A DNA stretch of 64,000 nucleotides from Onchidella celtica. Lineage: Eukaryota; Mollusca; Gastropoda; Systellommatophora; Onchidiidae. How positions within the stretch are numbered: position 1 is the first letter of the stretch; each line of letters starts with the position of its first letter. Both the position numbers and the translations under genes were made by a program. Where the stretch lies: contig OZ007567.1 in assembly GCA_963931925.1 (NCBI GenBank), forward strand, positions 94,437,778-94,501,777, in the 5' to 3' direction. The notes beneath the pieces were generated by a model. The model saw nothing but the letters and a program-made list of their open reading frames with translations. It was not told the origin of the DNA and ran no database searches. Positions 21,614-34,143 of this stretch are shown in pieces.

Positions 21614-21810
21614 TAATCCAACAACAAAGTAAGTACATTCCAACTGACATATTATGAAATCAATTTAAGGTAACCAAAACTGTGTTGGAATATTTTCTGT
21701 CATCAGTATTTACATAAAATGAACCTGTTGACATTAGACTAGGCATTTAGTAAGTCCAATCTGCACAACAAATCCACAATACCAACATTAAAATCAAAGT
21801 AGCATTTTCT

Positions 21811-24800
21811 CTATCTTCTGTCACGATTCCTTGACTCATCCTTGTGTTCTTTCCATCTCTTTTCCTTGTCTCTCGATCTGTCTCGTCTCTCCTTGCTTTC
21901 CAGTCTCTCTCTGCTTCCTCGTCTCTCCCTGTTCCACTTGTCTTCTCTATCATCTCTTCGTTTGGTTGATGAATGTTTTGAGTGTTCATAGTCTGATGAA
22001 TCATCTCTCTGTCTTCTCTTTAGTGCTCTGGATGAAGCTCTGTCAGAATCACTGGTGCTGGATTTTCTGTGTTCACATCTGTGTCCATGGGAGGCTGCTG
22101 CTTCATTCCGCCAACTAGTCTTGTCTGTTGATGAAAGTAAAAGTACTTTGTTTAACAAATCATGTGCAAGTATCAATTAATTATTTTCAAACATGGACAA
22201 CATTCTTCGCAAAGTTCTTACTCTCATTCTGTCCACAGAAATCAGGTCCCTGTATAAATGTGTCTCAAAGTATGATATGAAATGACAAAACATCTATAAA
22301 TAAAGAATAATGCTGAAATCAAAATAAAATAATGGAAGGACTCAGGTTGGGACAGCTGTCCATTATTTATATGATGTTACTTCGTTGTTTTCAGAGATAT
22401 TAAAATAATTTTCCTGGTAGGCAACAATGGTACCCCTCTAGCATCATTACTGTCCATGTAAAAATGAAGTTCCAGGCAGTCCAAACTGATTTTTACTTTT
22501 TATCACATCTCACCAGTTATTGTCAAATCTGATGGAGCTTGCTTTTTCCAAGAATTTTGATACCAAATTTACTATTCTGGCTTAAAGGCTATGAAAGTTA
22601 TGGCATTTTCAAAAGCGAAAAGACACCTCGAATTTGCTACCTTTTGCAAATTGCACGATAGTCCAACTTTGAACGCCCATAAAATGACGGTTTACTGAGT
22701 CACGGCATTAAAAATTCTTAGTTTCCAAGTCAAGGGGGTGTACATTATGCTCAATTTTTTTCAAGCAGTACAAATATAGAATCTAGTACAAGCATCTCAT
22801 TTTATTATTTTTAGTCACCAAACTTCAGCCGACGTCCATTTTTTGTGAACTCTAACAAGGGAGACAAAAATAATAATTTTGTTTTTTTTTTAATTGAAAA
22901 GGAGGTCAACCATGTCACCATTGACTTAGAACTAAGTGTCGGACAAAGGTGATGAAATCAAGCATTGGGTGGGTCTATAAAAACTGTTGCGCTTTGCGCC
23001 GAAACATGTCCTATGTCTGATCTTGGCATATCCTTATTATAAGTTATAATACAAAGGCTGAGGTTTATTTGCATACAATTTTGATTCTGATCTATTGAAT
23101 TCCCGCCAGTTTCTCAGTCAACAAACTTTTCAACGAATGATTTTTAAAGGAATTTCAAATTAAAACACAATGAAAAATACATTGAATTAAACCTCATTTA
23201 TCTGGCTTTCTGTGTGAGTTATTTTCAAACGTGTGCTACATCAGCGCCACGCTCTGCGAAACTTTGTTATTTGGGGGTTAATTTGGTATGCGCAGATGAG
23301 AGCGAAAATGGCAAGACTATGTCCTGTTCAAGCTATAAAAACACACAGCTAAACACATTAAAAAATACAAAAAAGGAAGTATATTTTGTCAGAGGAAGGA
23401 TTGAACTTTATTTTGATGTAGCATAGATGCCATTTCACACAAATACACAGCAGTAGTAGCCTTGTAATATTGGCCTAAATTATGCCAAAATGGGATTTCG
23501 CCCCTTTAGCGCAGGCAGTTTGGACTACCTGTTAAGATAGAAAATAAATTTAAAACTGAGTGCCATGACTGACTTCCATTGTTTTTCCCCGTAAAAGTAA
23601 TGCATTATTACAACTGAGTCAATTACCAATATGTATCCTTCGGAACAACTGTCGCTACTAAAGCACTTCCTAAAATAATACATTTACTGCACAGAGGAAG
23701 TCAGCTACTGAATATATACTGCAGTTAGTGACACTGCTGGGTGGAACAAATTTTGTTTATATGTTACAAACTGCTATATCCTTGTGAGATAATAAATAAT
23801 GTGACCCTAGCAAAGGTCAGGGCAGTAGTTTTTCTGCCAAGGCTGCTTACACCTGGTAAAAACAGCTGTCCATGTGCACTAGTATTATGGTCTGCTGAAG
23901 AGTGGATGTACTGTGCCCTCAATAAACACACAGGAAGACAACAATCAGCATTCATAAAGCAGAAATTTTTCCGTCAACAAAAGAAAGTGGATCAATCTCT
24001 TCAGGGCTATGTCCATACAGAATTTAGCAAGGCATTCTTACTTACCATCTGATTCTGACGAAGAATGAGATCTTTCGTATTTTGATGATTTCTTTGACTT
24101 TCTAGACACAGCCTTCTCTTCGTCTGAGGAAGTAGAAATTGAAGTTCAATCATGCAAATCCTAAAGGTAAACCCTACAGTCACATTAAATTTACTTTTGC
24201 AAAAATAAATGACCAAAAAAAAGAAAAGTACTCAAATAAAAATTATTCCATCCATTTCAAATTTCCATTAATTTTGTAATAGCAAAAAACAACAACAACA
24301 AAAGCTGTCTTTCAAGAGCTTCAAGACAGAATGCTGAATGCAACTGCACCATTTCATTTTCCTCTGCCCTTTGTTCCTTTGCTATCAAAAAAAAAAAAAA
24401 AAAAAAAATCACCCCTGCATCTAAGATTTGCTTTAATGCATGCAGAAATATCGCCTGACTTACCTGATGATTCACTATCATCTTTATGGGACTTTCTTTT
24501 TGTCTTCTTTTTGGATTTGCTCTTCTTGCCCACCCCTTTTTCTGAACTGGCTTGTAATTTTGTCAGCTTCCTGAAAATACAGCAACGGGCAAAATTAGAG
24601 ACAAGACTACCTTGTTTCAGTTTTACCTGACAAATAAATTCATGTAAATAATTTATTTGTATATTGAGACCTTTTGCAACAGGAACTATAACCAGGGGTG
24701 TAAGTGCCTTTAAGTAAAAAGTAGAAAAATCCTGAATGGAAAGTACCTGTATGTGTAACTATCGAATAACAAGGTTGCAATGAACCAGGTCAACATGCAC

Positions 24801-27800
24801 TGGAATAAAAATACATGAATACTAAGGCCACAAAATAAAAAAAATGGAAGACCACTGAAAAAAAAATTGGCAAACTTACATCCCTGTCTAATGAGTCACA
24901 CTGAAACTTACTTCCACCAAATAAAAAAAAATAAATAAACATAAGTAAAATCCTAGAATCAAAACAATTTCATTTTCTGTCTGTAATGATAAACAATTTT
25001 AATTACCCACAGAATTTGCCACTCCAATGGAACTTCCAAAACTGATGCAAAATTGTTTCTCAACGAGTGGGTGAAGGAAAGGCGAGACAGTGTTTCCAGG
25101 TAGGTATTATAAAAACCACAGAAAAGGCTTTAAAAAGTTAAAGCAAAATCAAAAATTGGCAAAAAGAAAAAGTTGTATCGGACATTTTCTGTCTTCCCTT
25201 TTAGTTTGTGTTTCATTGTATTGTTTCTTAACCCTAGCCCTGCGGGAGGCCATTATATTGGCCTCCCCGCGCAATACGTGAGGCACGCGAGGCCATTATT
25301 TTGTCTGACACGCTTAACCGTGGGTCCTGTGGGAGGCCACATTTTTGTATAGCAACGGTGCGCCTCGCGCTTTGTTTAATCGGTTGCCACGGCTGTCGTT
25401 TTTTTTCACGTTTTTTTTTTCCACACTATTTTCGCATTTTTATCTATCCTGTCACCCCTACTATATCTAACAAAATGGTATCGTCCGATTATGTTTATTA
25501 CGATGCAACTATTCATAACTCATAGGTGCCACCCAGGAATTATGAAAAAGGAGGAACTTCTTATCGACTCGCTGGGGGGAGGGGAGCGTTGCCCCTTCCT
25601 AATTTAGAATTTTTTTTAAAAATCAATCATAAATAACACAATTTGGCGGAACCGAAAGTGCTATTTTATTAATTTTCCTTGACTCACTGAAATAGACAGT
25701 TACATATAAGATTGATAGCCAATAATACATAAAATATCATTTAATCACAAAAATAAATTGGAAGTTGGAAAAAATTCAAATCGCGAAAAACCGCTATATA
25801 GCGGAAAAGTGGCACCTATGATAACTATTCGTCATACTCATGTAATAGTACTGACGGTCTGAAGTTTGAACTGGGGAAAGTCTTGGGGAAACTTTTACTT
25901 TGATGCTGGTTGTCGTCTACATGTGAAATGAGAAGAAACGGGCCATGTGCATATTTAAGACGCCGTTCTACGTCTGTAATTATGAATTCCGATGTAATAT
26001 TAGGGCATGCTGCATAAGGGCGTCTATCGGTAGGTTTTTCATCCGGGAAAACTGGGAGAAAATGACCAACTTTGTTGTCGGTCGTTGTCTTTATTTGATG
26101 TGGTAATTAGAGAGATATTGTGTTCCTTTGATTAAATCGCTTTTCAGTACACGTATGACTGTGCTCTGCGACCTGGAAATCAAATCTCTCGCTTAAACTA
26201 ACATCATAGTAAGTGGAAGCTTTACATAGTACAAGAGGGAGAAGGCAATGTCACATTACATGTGGTTAGTAAATTAAGCACCTGGCTTAAAAAATAATTT
26301 GTTCACCTGAATGGCCTGACTTAGGGACAGGAAAAGCGCAGAGGTCTTGGGAAAATAATAAAACGCGTATTAAACGGCATGTAAATGCAGAAAATTCTTG
26401 ATTTGTGGCCTTCCATTTAACATTAAAATTTACTGCATAATCATCACAAGTACTTTATCCAAATATCATAGGGGTCACTTACGATTTATCCACCACTATT
26501 GTTGTTATTGCGTCCTGAAATATATGCGATACACGTGTTCACAAGGACCTGACTGACCCAACCACCGAGGTTATCGGCAACATGCGAGAATGATCATCTG
26601 ACTGGCCGCTGGCTATCCCCATACGGGGTCTTACGTGGGCAGGTTCACTCATCGTGGGACGAGGGTTAAGCAAGACTTTGCTACATACAACTTTTTCTTT
26701 TCGCCAATTTTGGACTTTCTAGGGAAGGTGAACATCCATCCAAAAAAGACACCTAAAAGCTCTCTTTATAGCAATTTTTGACATGCACATACACACAGCC
26801 CTCTCCCTAATATGCACTTTTCATACCCTTGGCCTCAACACCCCTTTCTCCCTTTGTAAGAGCATAAAGCCCTTACAATGATGAATGCTCATGATAAGGC
26901 CAGGATATCCTGAAACTTAAAGTGTATTTTACATGGGTTGACTGACAATTTTGTGAGAAACATATGTTATTTGCCATTTTGGAACAATTATTTCATCACG
27001 TTTCTGCCGTATTCTTCTTCATTCCCTCCTCTTATGCTATGATCTACTTTTAATTCATTACCTTAACTGAAAAGCATATGTATGCTCCTCAGCCCCCCCC
27101 CCCCTCCCTCTTCATATATGATGGTTAAGGCCCGACCGCCCTCCACTCCCTTCTTAAAATCCCCATGTGCGCTTTTCATATATGAGGGATAAAGCTCACC
27201 CCAAAAGCAAATGATCTATGGACGACCCCTGAGGCACATAATATAAAGAAAGGAGGCCTAACATAACACCATCCCAAATCTCCATTACATCTCACACCTT
27301 GAGATAATGCAAAGTCAGCAATGTTCCGGTACTTTTCTATCTGCAAAGAATTCTTACGGAATAATCACTCACTTGAGCAGTTTTTTCTTCTGTTTTGGAG
27401 TGAGAGTCTTGAGAAATTTCACTTCAGGGTCGTCTTCATCTTCCCCGGACAGAATTTCATGCTGCATTCAAAGGAACATGTGATACCAACAATTAATTAA
27501 TAGAAAACAAAACAAGAAAAATTACTGAACATTCTGAAGTGAAAATTTTGTTGACACAAAAACTTTTTACTAATGCCCCTAATTATGAATTACAGTTCAT
27601 GAATTAACCTCCTGTGCCACACACATTAATTGACAAGTCAAATCTGCAAAGACTCAGAAAAATACCAGCTGATCAGATCTCTAAATCAAACGTTTGATCC
27701 CATTCAATTTACAACATATAATGTGCAAGTATTATCATTTTCAAGGACCAATTTGTGTCATTTTAACGGGAAAAGTTATAATTGCTGAATTTGTCATTTT

Positions 27801-30800
27801 TATCAACATATCAGACCATTCTGAAACTATAACTGTTATACATTAAAGAATGTAATCTGAAAATTCTTACCAACTTTTGACACAATGAATGTTATGACTA
27901 AATCTCAAACATACCTGATCCCCTGACTGTGAATCCATCATTTTGTTGAGGACACTGTTTTTAAGTGTGAAACCATCTTCCCTCAAACCTTCTAACAAGG
28001 ACTTACTACTAGATCCAGCTGCAGTGTAAAAACAAGAAAAACTCATTGTAGATTGTTAAACAATGCAACTGCCGAAACATTACCTGTAATCATTCTTGCC
28101 GGTTGAGCATTATCAAAGTTTTGGTCACAGCAATTGTGGCAAGATACTCTGGTGGGTACATGAATTGAAGAACAACTTAATTAAATAGATTACAAACAAG
28201 AGCTCATCACCATATAAAGCTGACATTTTTGATAATATGTACGCCCAAATTTGAGGTTTACACTAGAATATCTTATGATATCAGTGTAAGATATAACAAC
28301 AAAGGCAAGGAAAATAATAAAAACAAAAGGCAGCTTACAGTTTTCTGCCTGTGTAATGAAAATGATGTGCTTTGCAAAACTTTGTTTTCTTCTATGATAG
28401 TTGAGAGCTTTATTAAAACAAGACAAGATTACTGCATTATAAACATCCATTGAGAAGAAAGAAAGGCTAGACTCACGTAATTCTGGCTCAGCTGTCAGGT
28501 TTTTACCATACAGTGGACAGATCTTATCTGTGTTGACATGGCCCCACTGACGACACTTGATACAACGAACGTTCCTGACCTCTATGCCAAATGGTTGATC
28601 TCTGATTGTGTCATCATCTTTCGCATACCTACAATGTATGAAATAATAAAAGAATGAGATATTACAAAATACAAAATGACAGGAATGATAAAGAAATTAC
28701 AAGATGACTTTTATATTAAGATCGTGGATAGGTTTATTTTCAGCAGCCACTAGATATTTCAGCCGGAGAAATTTCTTCAGGAAGTTGCACCAACATGATG
28801 GCTGTTCTTAAAGACACAGATGAAAAAAAAACAAATGGAAGATTAAAGAGAATATCCCATCACTCATGTTGATTGATTTATCCATCCATTTGTGTTTTGT
28901 TAGCAGCAGATATTGGACATTGAATGTATGATCTCCTGGCATACAATTTAGTACAAACTATTTCACCACTTTCACTAGTTTTCCAATACACTGGTACATA
29001 TTGTTCAATGAAGTTGTATCCACCGAAAAATCAGATTTTAACAAACCTCTGAGCAGTTAAGGTGATGAGTCAGATGAGAAGAATTGTATGAACTCAACCA
29101 TTTTTAAAACAAACAAAGGTGTTCAACACTTAGACAGAATTGGTAAATGGTCCAGACACAATTTACCAGTAATATTAAGTAAATATAAAACAGATGAACA
29201 TTCACAGAAAATTTCTCACAAAGAATGAACAATATGAAGTTTCAATTTAAAATCAAAGACATTTAAGAAATACAAAAATGCTACTTACGCTTCCCTAGGA
29301 GCATTGTACTTTCTCTGCCATTCAAATTTCACTTCCTGCTGTGAACTGTCAGCCTCCTGAAAGAGCATAAAGAACTTTAATCAAACAAGCGAATATTACC
29401 ATATTCTTTTCATTACATTTCAACATAGCTCTTTGCTGTATTCAACTGGAATAGCTGCTTAAAGTGGTTTCCTCCAACAGTGCTTTCTTTCTTCATGTCA
29501 ATACAAGGTTAGATGACAAACAGTAATCTGAAATTTTGCAAGGACATGGTTTCACAAGTTCAGACAATTACATTATTTATTCCAATTTGATTGAGTAAAC
29601 ATGAAGACATGAGCAGCACTGCTCTTATGTTGTCTGCACTTTTCACACCCAAATTTTTATGGTCGCCAATGCTTACTATAAAAGCACCGAAGCAGTTTAT
29701 TCAGTCAATTCAACAAAGGCAGTAAAGTAGTATGAAAGTAAATTATATGCTTAAATCTATTAGAACTGCTATCCTGTCTCAAAACAATTAATGTAATCTT
29801 GGCTTTATTATTCAATTTATGTGAGATCAAACTTCAAGATTAAAAACAGTTTGCAGTGTTGGCTTCTAGAGTAACAAAACCAAATCCATTCTCTTTCATT
29901 CATGCTTTTTTGCTAGTCCACTCTTCAAAGAACAGAAAGCATTCAAAGGCCCCACAAATCCATCAGACAGCTGACGATGAGCTCAATTTATTATGATGTA
30001 CAAATCCCAATTTAGTGAGACTGTATCTATAGAGCTACATTATTAAAAAATGACACAAATAATGTTCTATGCAACAGAATTCTATTTTTTATCAATCAAC
30101 AGAAAATACAGGTGGAACATGGTTTTTATTATGCTAATATGACCTAAAACCCATACCTATCAATAGCACTCTTTTACAGCAATGCCTCCTTTCTTTGATT
30201 AGCTCAATGTCAGTTATTACATGCATGCCTAGCTGAGGACAAAGAAAACTTACAATTGTTATTTTGTAAATTACAAATTTATAACAAAGAAAAAAAGCTC
30301 TCACCTCTTTCTTCTTCAGACCAGGAGGAGCATCATACATGAAACTCAGTCCCATTTTGGCCTTGACATCTCCAATCAATGCCCTGTACAGGAAATAGAA
30401 AAACATACAACAATGGATAGATTAGATTAAATTCTCTTCTCAAAGATCATAGCCATGCTCAGGTAATGTGATTCAGACTGATTACTGAATACTTGATTTG
30501 TTAAGAACATCATAAAAGAACTGACTACATACATGCATAAATTTATAAGTATCTAATGGTTTACCATCTTTCAAACTGAGTACCACAGCCAGTGAAACTG
30601 AGCTGGTGCAACAGAAAAAACAAAATTATAGCGGCTTGTTATTCCAGATGTATTGTGTACTTTAGACGTAAATGTAATATGAAGTCTCTTATTCCTGAAT
30701 ATGTTATGCCAACTTTCCAAAACCTCAAAAACAGACCCTTGATAATGATATTGACACCCCCTACCTCCCAAAAAAACATTATTTCCTTATCAAGCCACAT

Positions 30801-32513
30801 TTCAAATACTATTCCCAATAATATTTATAAGATATTAAGAAGCAGGAAACAAACACTCTGCTTTCTGTTACCCCCACCACCACTGTTTCTGTTCCCAATG
30901 GAAAATACTGCCACTTGATTTCAGAGCCGTTTTCAGAATTCAGTGTTCTGTCAATCTTGCTCTCTCAGTTCTGCGCAATGCTTTACAGTGGGTCTTAATC
31001 ACAGGTCACTGTTTTATTAATAATATTATTCTTGTTTTCATGTTTTTTCTCACAATGATTGTATTTCTGATATGATGTGATATGGATGAACAGTGCCTAC
31101 TGAAATGATTATAATGTTTATATACGAGTCACAAAATCAGTACATGGAAATCAACTGTTCAGAAATTTTTGTTTACTTTCCGTTACAGAAATGTCAAGTT
31201 AACTTGGGAGCTAAATCACCAGATGTGCGAACTAACCTGTTGCTGAGAACCTCTTGCTCCTTTTGATATTGTGCCAGTAACTCCTCTTGTTGCTTCTTCT
31301 CAAATGCTGTCTTCTGCTCTGCCATCCATTTCTACAATTTCAGTATCATGGAGTTAGAGAGAGAAAACAAACTATAAATAGACCTAGGTTTTATTTAACA
31401 GTATTTCAAATTACAAACAATGTCATTTATATGCTTCAATTTTGTTCAAAATCAAACAAAAAAATTTCCAGATCTAGACTCTAGCTGAAATCCTATTCAT
31501 TACAAACAAAAAACATTCCCTAAATTTGGATACAACTTTTTAAATAGTTTCTTGCGAAGAACCTTGGTCTATTCTATGTCAACATTTATTTGAGCAGCTT
31601 TCACCAAATCAGTACAATTCCCTCAGCAGCAAACCAAAAAGTGGGGCAACATGATTCACTTCTTTCCAGTTCCATGCATGCATCAGTGCGTGAAAAAAAA
31701 AGGTCACATAGAAGAATCGGCGACACAATGTTGACAGAAACAACTCATAGTCATATTTGTTTGACCCTGATATTATAAGAATCTAAGGAAATGCAATTAA
31801 AATGTTTCATTGGGTCCTTCATGATTACTTGCATATTAGACAACAGAAAGGCAAACATCAAGATTCAAGAAAATAAAAAAATTCCTGAATTGAACTTAGA
31901 TCTAGTTTAAATTTTCAAGACCATCATGATGGCATCATGTTATGATGTTGGGCTAAATTTAAATTCTAGACCCCTGTATCTCAATGTCATTTAGATCTAT
32001 AGACACTCCGAACCATGTTCTCTTCCGTCTGAAATTTGATACAATGCCCAGATTTCTACATGGGAGGGCCTAAATTCCATAATATTCATTCACCATTAAT
32101 CTGCACCCTTGTCTATCTAGTTTTTCAGTTTCTTGTTCATGTTTCGACATCAGTCACGTAGGCTAAGGTTCTTTACAGTCCTTCTACACAAACCATCCAC
32201 GACAGGTCATGTGTGGCAGAAATTTCAATTTTGAACAGTCTTGATTGGACAAACATAAATTTAAAAAAAAACCTAGATCTAGAGTCTAGATATCTAGATC
32301 TAGATCTAGTCCTACTACTAGATCTACTAGATCTAGATCTAGATCTACTAGATCTAGATCTGGATCTGCCTGACGAAAACCAGTAGGCCTACGGCAGTAC
32401 GCCAGTAGATTAGTAAGAGATTTAGACTCTAAATAACTTACCCGTTTTATGTTATCTTTACTCGCAGGATGGAAGAATTTCTTTGTCATATAATTATTGA
32501 AACCCTTCCCCAT
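21811..32513 (-). CDS. CIR1: Corepressor interacting with RBPJ 1 (CIR1), ten exons
   Basis: Exons in transcript order: 32442-32513, 31237-31331, 30305-30383, 29289-29356, 28477-28628, 27915-28018, 27373-27461, 24464-24570, 24046-24123, 21811-22124. All have GT-AG borders and matching phases and give 385 residues. CIR1 is a nuclear protein that bridges the Notch-pathway DNA-binding factor RBPJ/CBF1 to histone deacetylase complexes, and it is also linked to splicing factors. The N-terminus [20 protein letters not shown] is the Cir_N signature. Next comes FMYDAPPG (residues 71-78), then a zinc knuckle C127, C130, H135, C142, then the acidic [13 protein letters not shown] block shared with human CIR1. 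The C-terminus (about 255-385) is Lys/Ser-rich, then an Arg/Glu/Asp/Ser tail. Human CIR1 is about 450 residues; the difference is in the repetitive tail. No damage is seen. Confidence 0.93.
22473..23531. mobile_element. Nonautonomous DNA transposon in the last CIR1 intron (1.06 kb)
   Basis: CAGGCAGTCCAAACTG at 22473-22488 matches the reverse complement of 23516-23531 at 15 of 16 bases. I found no clear target duplication, so the superfamily is open. No transposase frame is inside. Confidence 0.65.
24693..24886. mobile_element. hAT-like MITE in a CIR1 intron (194 bp)
   Basis: It starts CAGGGGTGTAAGTGCC and ends with the complement of CAGGGATGTAAGTTTGCC, the CAGGG-type terminus common in hAT elements. 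The 8-bp flanks do not match, so the copy is old or its borders have decayed. Confidence 0.55.
25228..26669. mobile_element. Nonautonomous piggyBac-like element (1.44 kb) in CIR1 intron 7
   Basis: TTAA at both ends is followed by inverted termini CCCTAGCCCT (25232-25241) and CCCTCGTCCC (complement of 26656-26665). Both begin CCCT, as in known piggyBac elements. No transposase frame is present. The element is richer in CpG than the surrounding intron near its ends. Confidence 0.65.
25521..25820. mobile_element. 300-bp inverted-repeat element inside the piggyBac-like element
   Basis: CATAGGTGCCAC (25521-25532) is perfectly inverted at 25809-25820. ATAACT lies just outside both ends (25515-25520 and 25821-25826), which may be a target duplication with uncertain borders. 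Confidence 0.6.
32273..32365. repeat. AGATCT-rich short tandem repeat in CIR1 intron 1
   Basis: Repeated CTAGATCTAGAT words about 75 bases downstream of the exon 1 splice donor in the transcript direction. The motif is palindromic, so the array can fold back on itself. Confidence 0.85.
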
Positions 32514-34143
32514 GGTGATGGTTTCTTGTTTCTCTGTTCAGACAGGAACTTTTGAATAATTATGTAGCAACACTAATACAAGGACTCCAGAAAACGTAGC
32601 CGTCGTCGTCAATCGTACACTGATTAAGACGTAAATGCCGGAAGTGTACAGTGCCTACGGTGCTATGATAATATTATCTTACCCTTATTTACCACAAAGT
32701 AAGCATTATGTCATAATTAATGGCAAAGGTTGCTAATCAGTATTCATAAATAATCTGCAATCACTTTCTTTTCTTGATAGCTGCCAGCCAGGTATGTCAT
32801 TTAGTGGACAATAGAGCAGGAAATTTTACAGGCAGGACCACACTATTTAAATCAGAAATGACTTGAAAGCGGCAGTGCATTGATTGGCTGGCAAGACGTA
32901 ATTTAGTCCCAATTTAAGTCAACAAGAAAGAACAGAAATGTATCTTTTTATACTCCAGAATAAACAACTCTATGCGCCCCCCCCCCTCCAGCGGTGAGTG
33001 TCCATGATAAGGTCTTGATGTTTGAAAACTTGCATGAACTAATGACTATTTCATTAGAGACACGACATTAGTCAAACAATCTAATACATGTACTTCATAA
33101 TCCTCCCTCCCCCCTCAGCCCACGATGTACGCTTCTCGTACCTTGGAGGCACCTCCTCCCCCATGCCCAGAACGCAGCTCGCAGGTATTTTATGGATGAC
33201 CCGATTGTGTTTACAAACTATAGGCAGTTTATGTCTCTCAAGAGCTTCATTAAAATGATTAATACAGTTAAAATAGGGGAAAACGGCATGGCAGAGCAGA
33301 GAAATTTGCAAAACTTCACTTTAGGAATTCACCTAAAACTCTTTTTTTTTTAATGGAAGACATTGTAGCTCTGAGCTTTGAAGGTGTGTGGGGGGATACG
33401 GCAGCAGCAGCAAGCTAAAGTGCAGGTATTACATTTTCTCAATTTTTAAAATTAACTTTAAGATGTTGTTTCACGTGTTAGTTGTTACATATTTAAGCCT
33501 GATATGGAATTTGACATCAAAAAGCTCGTTTAATCATTTAAATTGTTCATTTGTAATCTATAATGCTTTTCTTGTTGTTTGTTCCTTACACCTAGTTTTG
33601 CGTAATACTGCCTTCTGACTTTTCTTCGCCACAAATTAACTCATGCTAAGACCTGCTGCGGCCCAACATTTTGTTGTTGTTTTTTCTTTCAAAAATTAAT
33701 AAAGGACCGTGGAGGTTCAGGCAAAGATAGAAGAGTGACGTTAGTCTACTGTCTTTGGTTCAGGTGAGAGAAGTCCAGGTATAAAGTGAAATAGTTCAAG
33801 TTATTGTACCGACACCGTACCCAAGATATATAACTCGATTGAACACAGCATATTTATTGGAGTTATTCCCCTTGCATTATAAAACGCGGCCGTATGAAAC
33901 AACAAAACGACATAAAACCAATAATAAAACAAGTTCTTGAACAGTCAGGGTCTTTTAAAACTTTCCAAGCGATTTCTATTATGAAAAACTGTAAAAAACA
34001 TTTTTTTAAAGATTTTTATAACCTTAGAGTATAAACAGACCTATGATTAAAGTAATCGTGTATGGTTTGTTTACGTGACAATTTGCCGGCTTATCTTTTT
34101 AATGTACATTTTATATATTTTTTTATTTTATAGAACTTTATAG
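32514..34143. other. Intergenic region between CIR1 and PRDX3
   Basis: It holds the CIR1 promoter side (just after 32513). No coding exon is visible. Together with the hAT element at 34144-35556 it forms the region between the two divergent genes. Confidence 0.5.

Larger units (their letters stand above)
25107..26730. mobile_element. Palindromic repeat interrupted by a piggyBac-like insertion
   Basis: The left arm at about 25107-25177 (AAAAATTGGCAAAAAGAAAA, then AGTTGTAT) is the inverted counterpart of the right arm at about 26683-26720 (ATACAACTTTTTCTTTTCGC, then CAATTTTGG). The left arm begins ATAAAAACCACAGAAAA like the short relative at 15391-15528. The arms lie about 1.5 kb apart because the element at 25228-26669 sits between them. 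Confidence 0.6.

Noticed and set aside
21831-22118. A 95-codon + strand frame
   Set aside because: Antisense of the last CIR1 exon.
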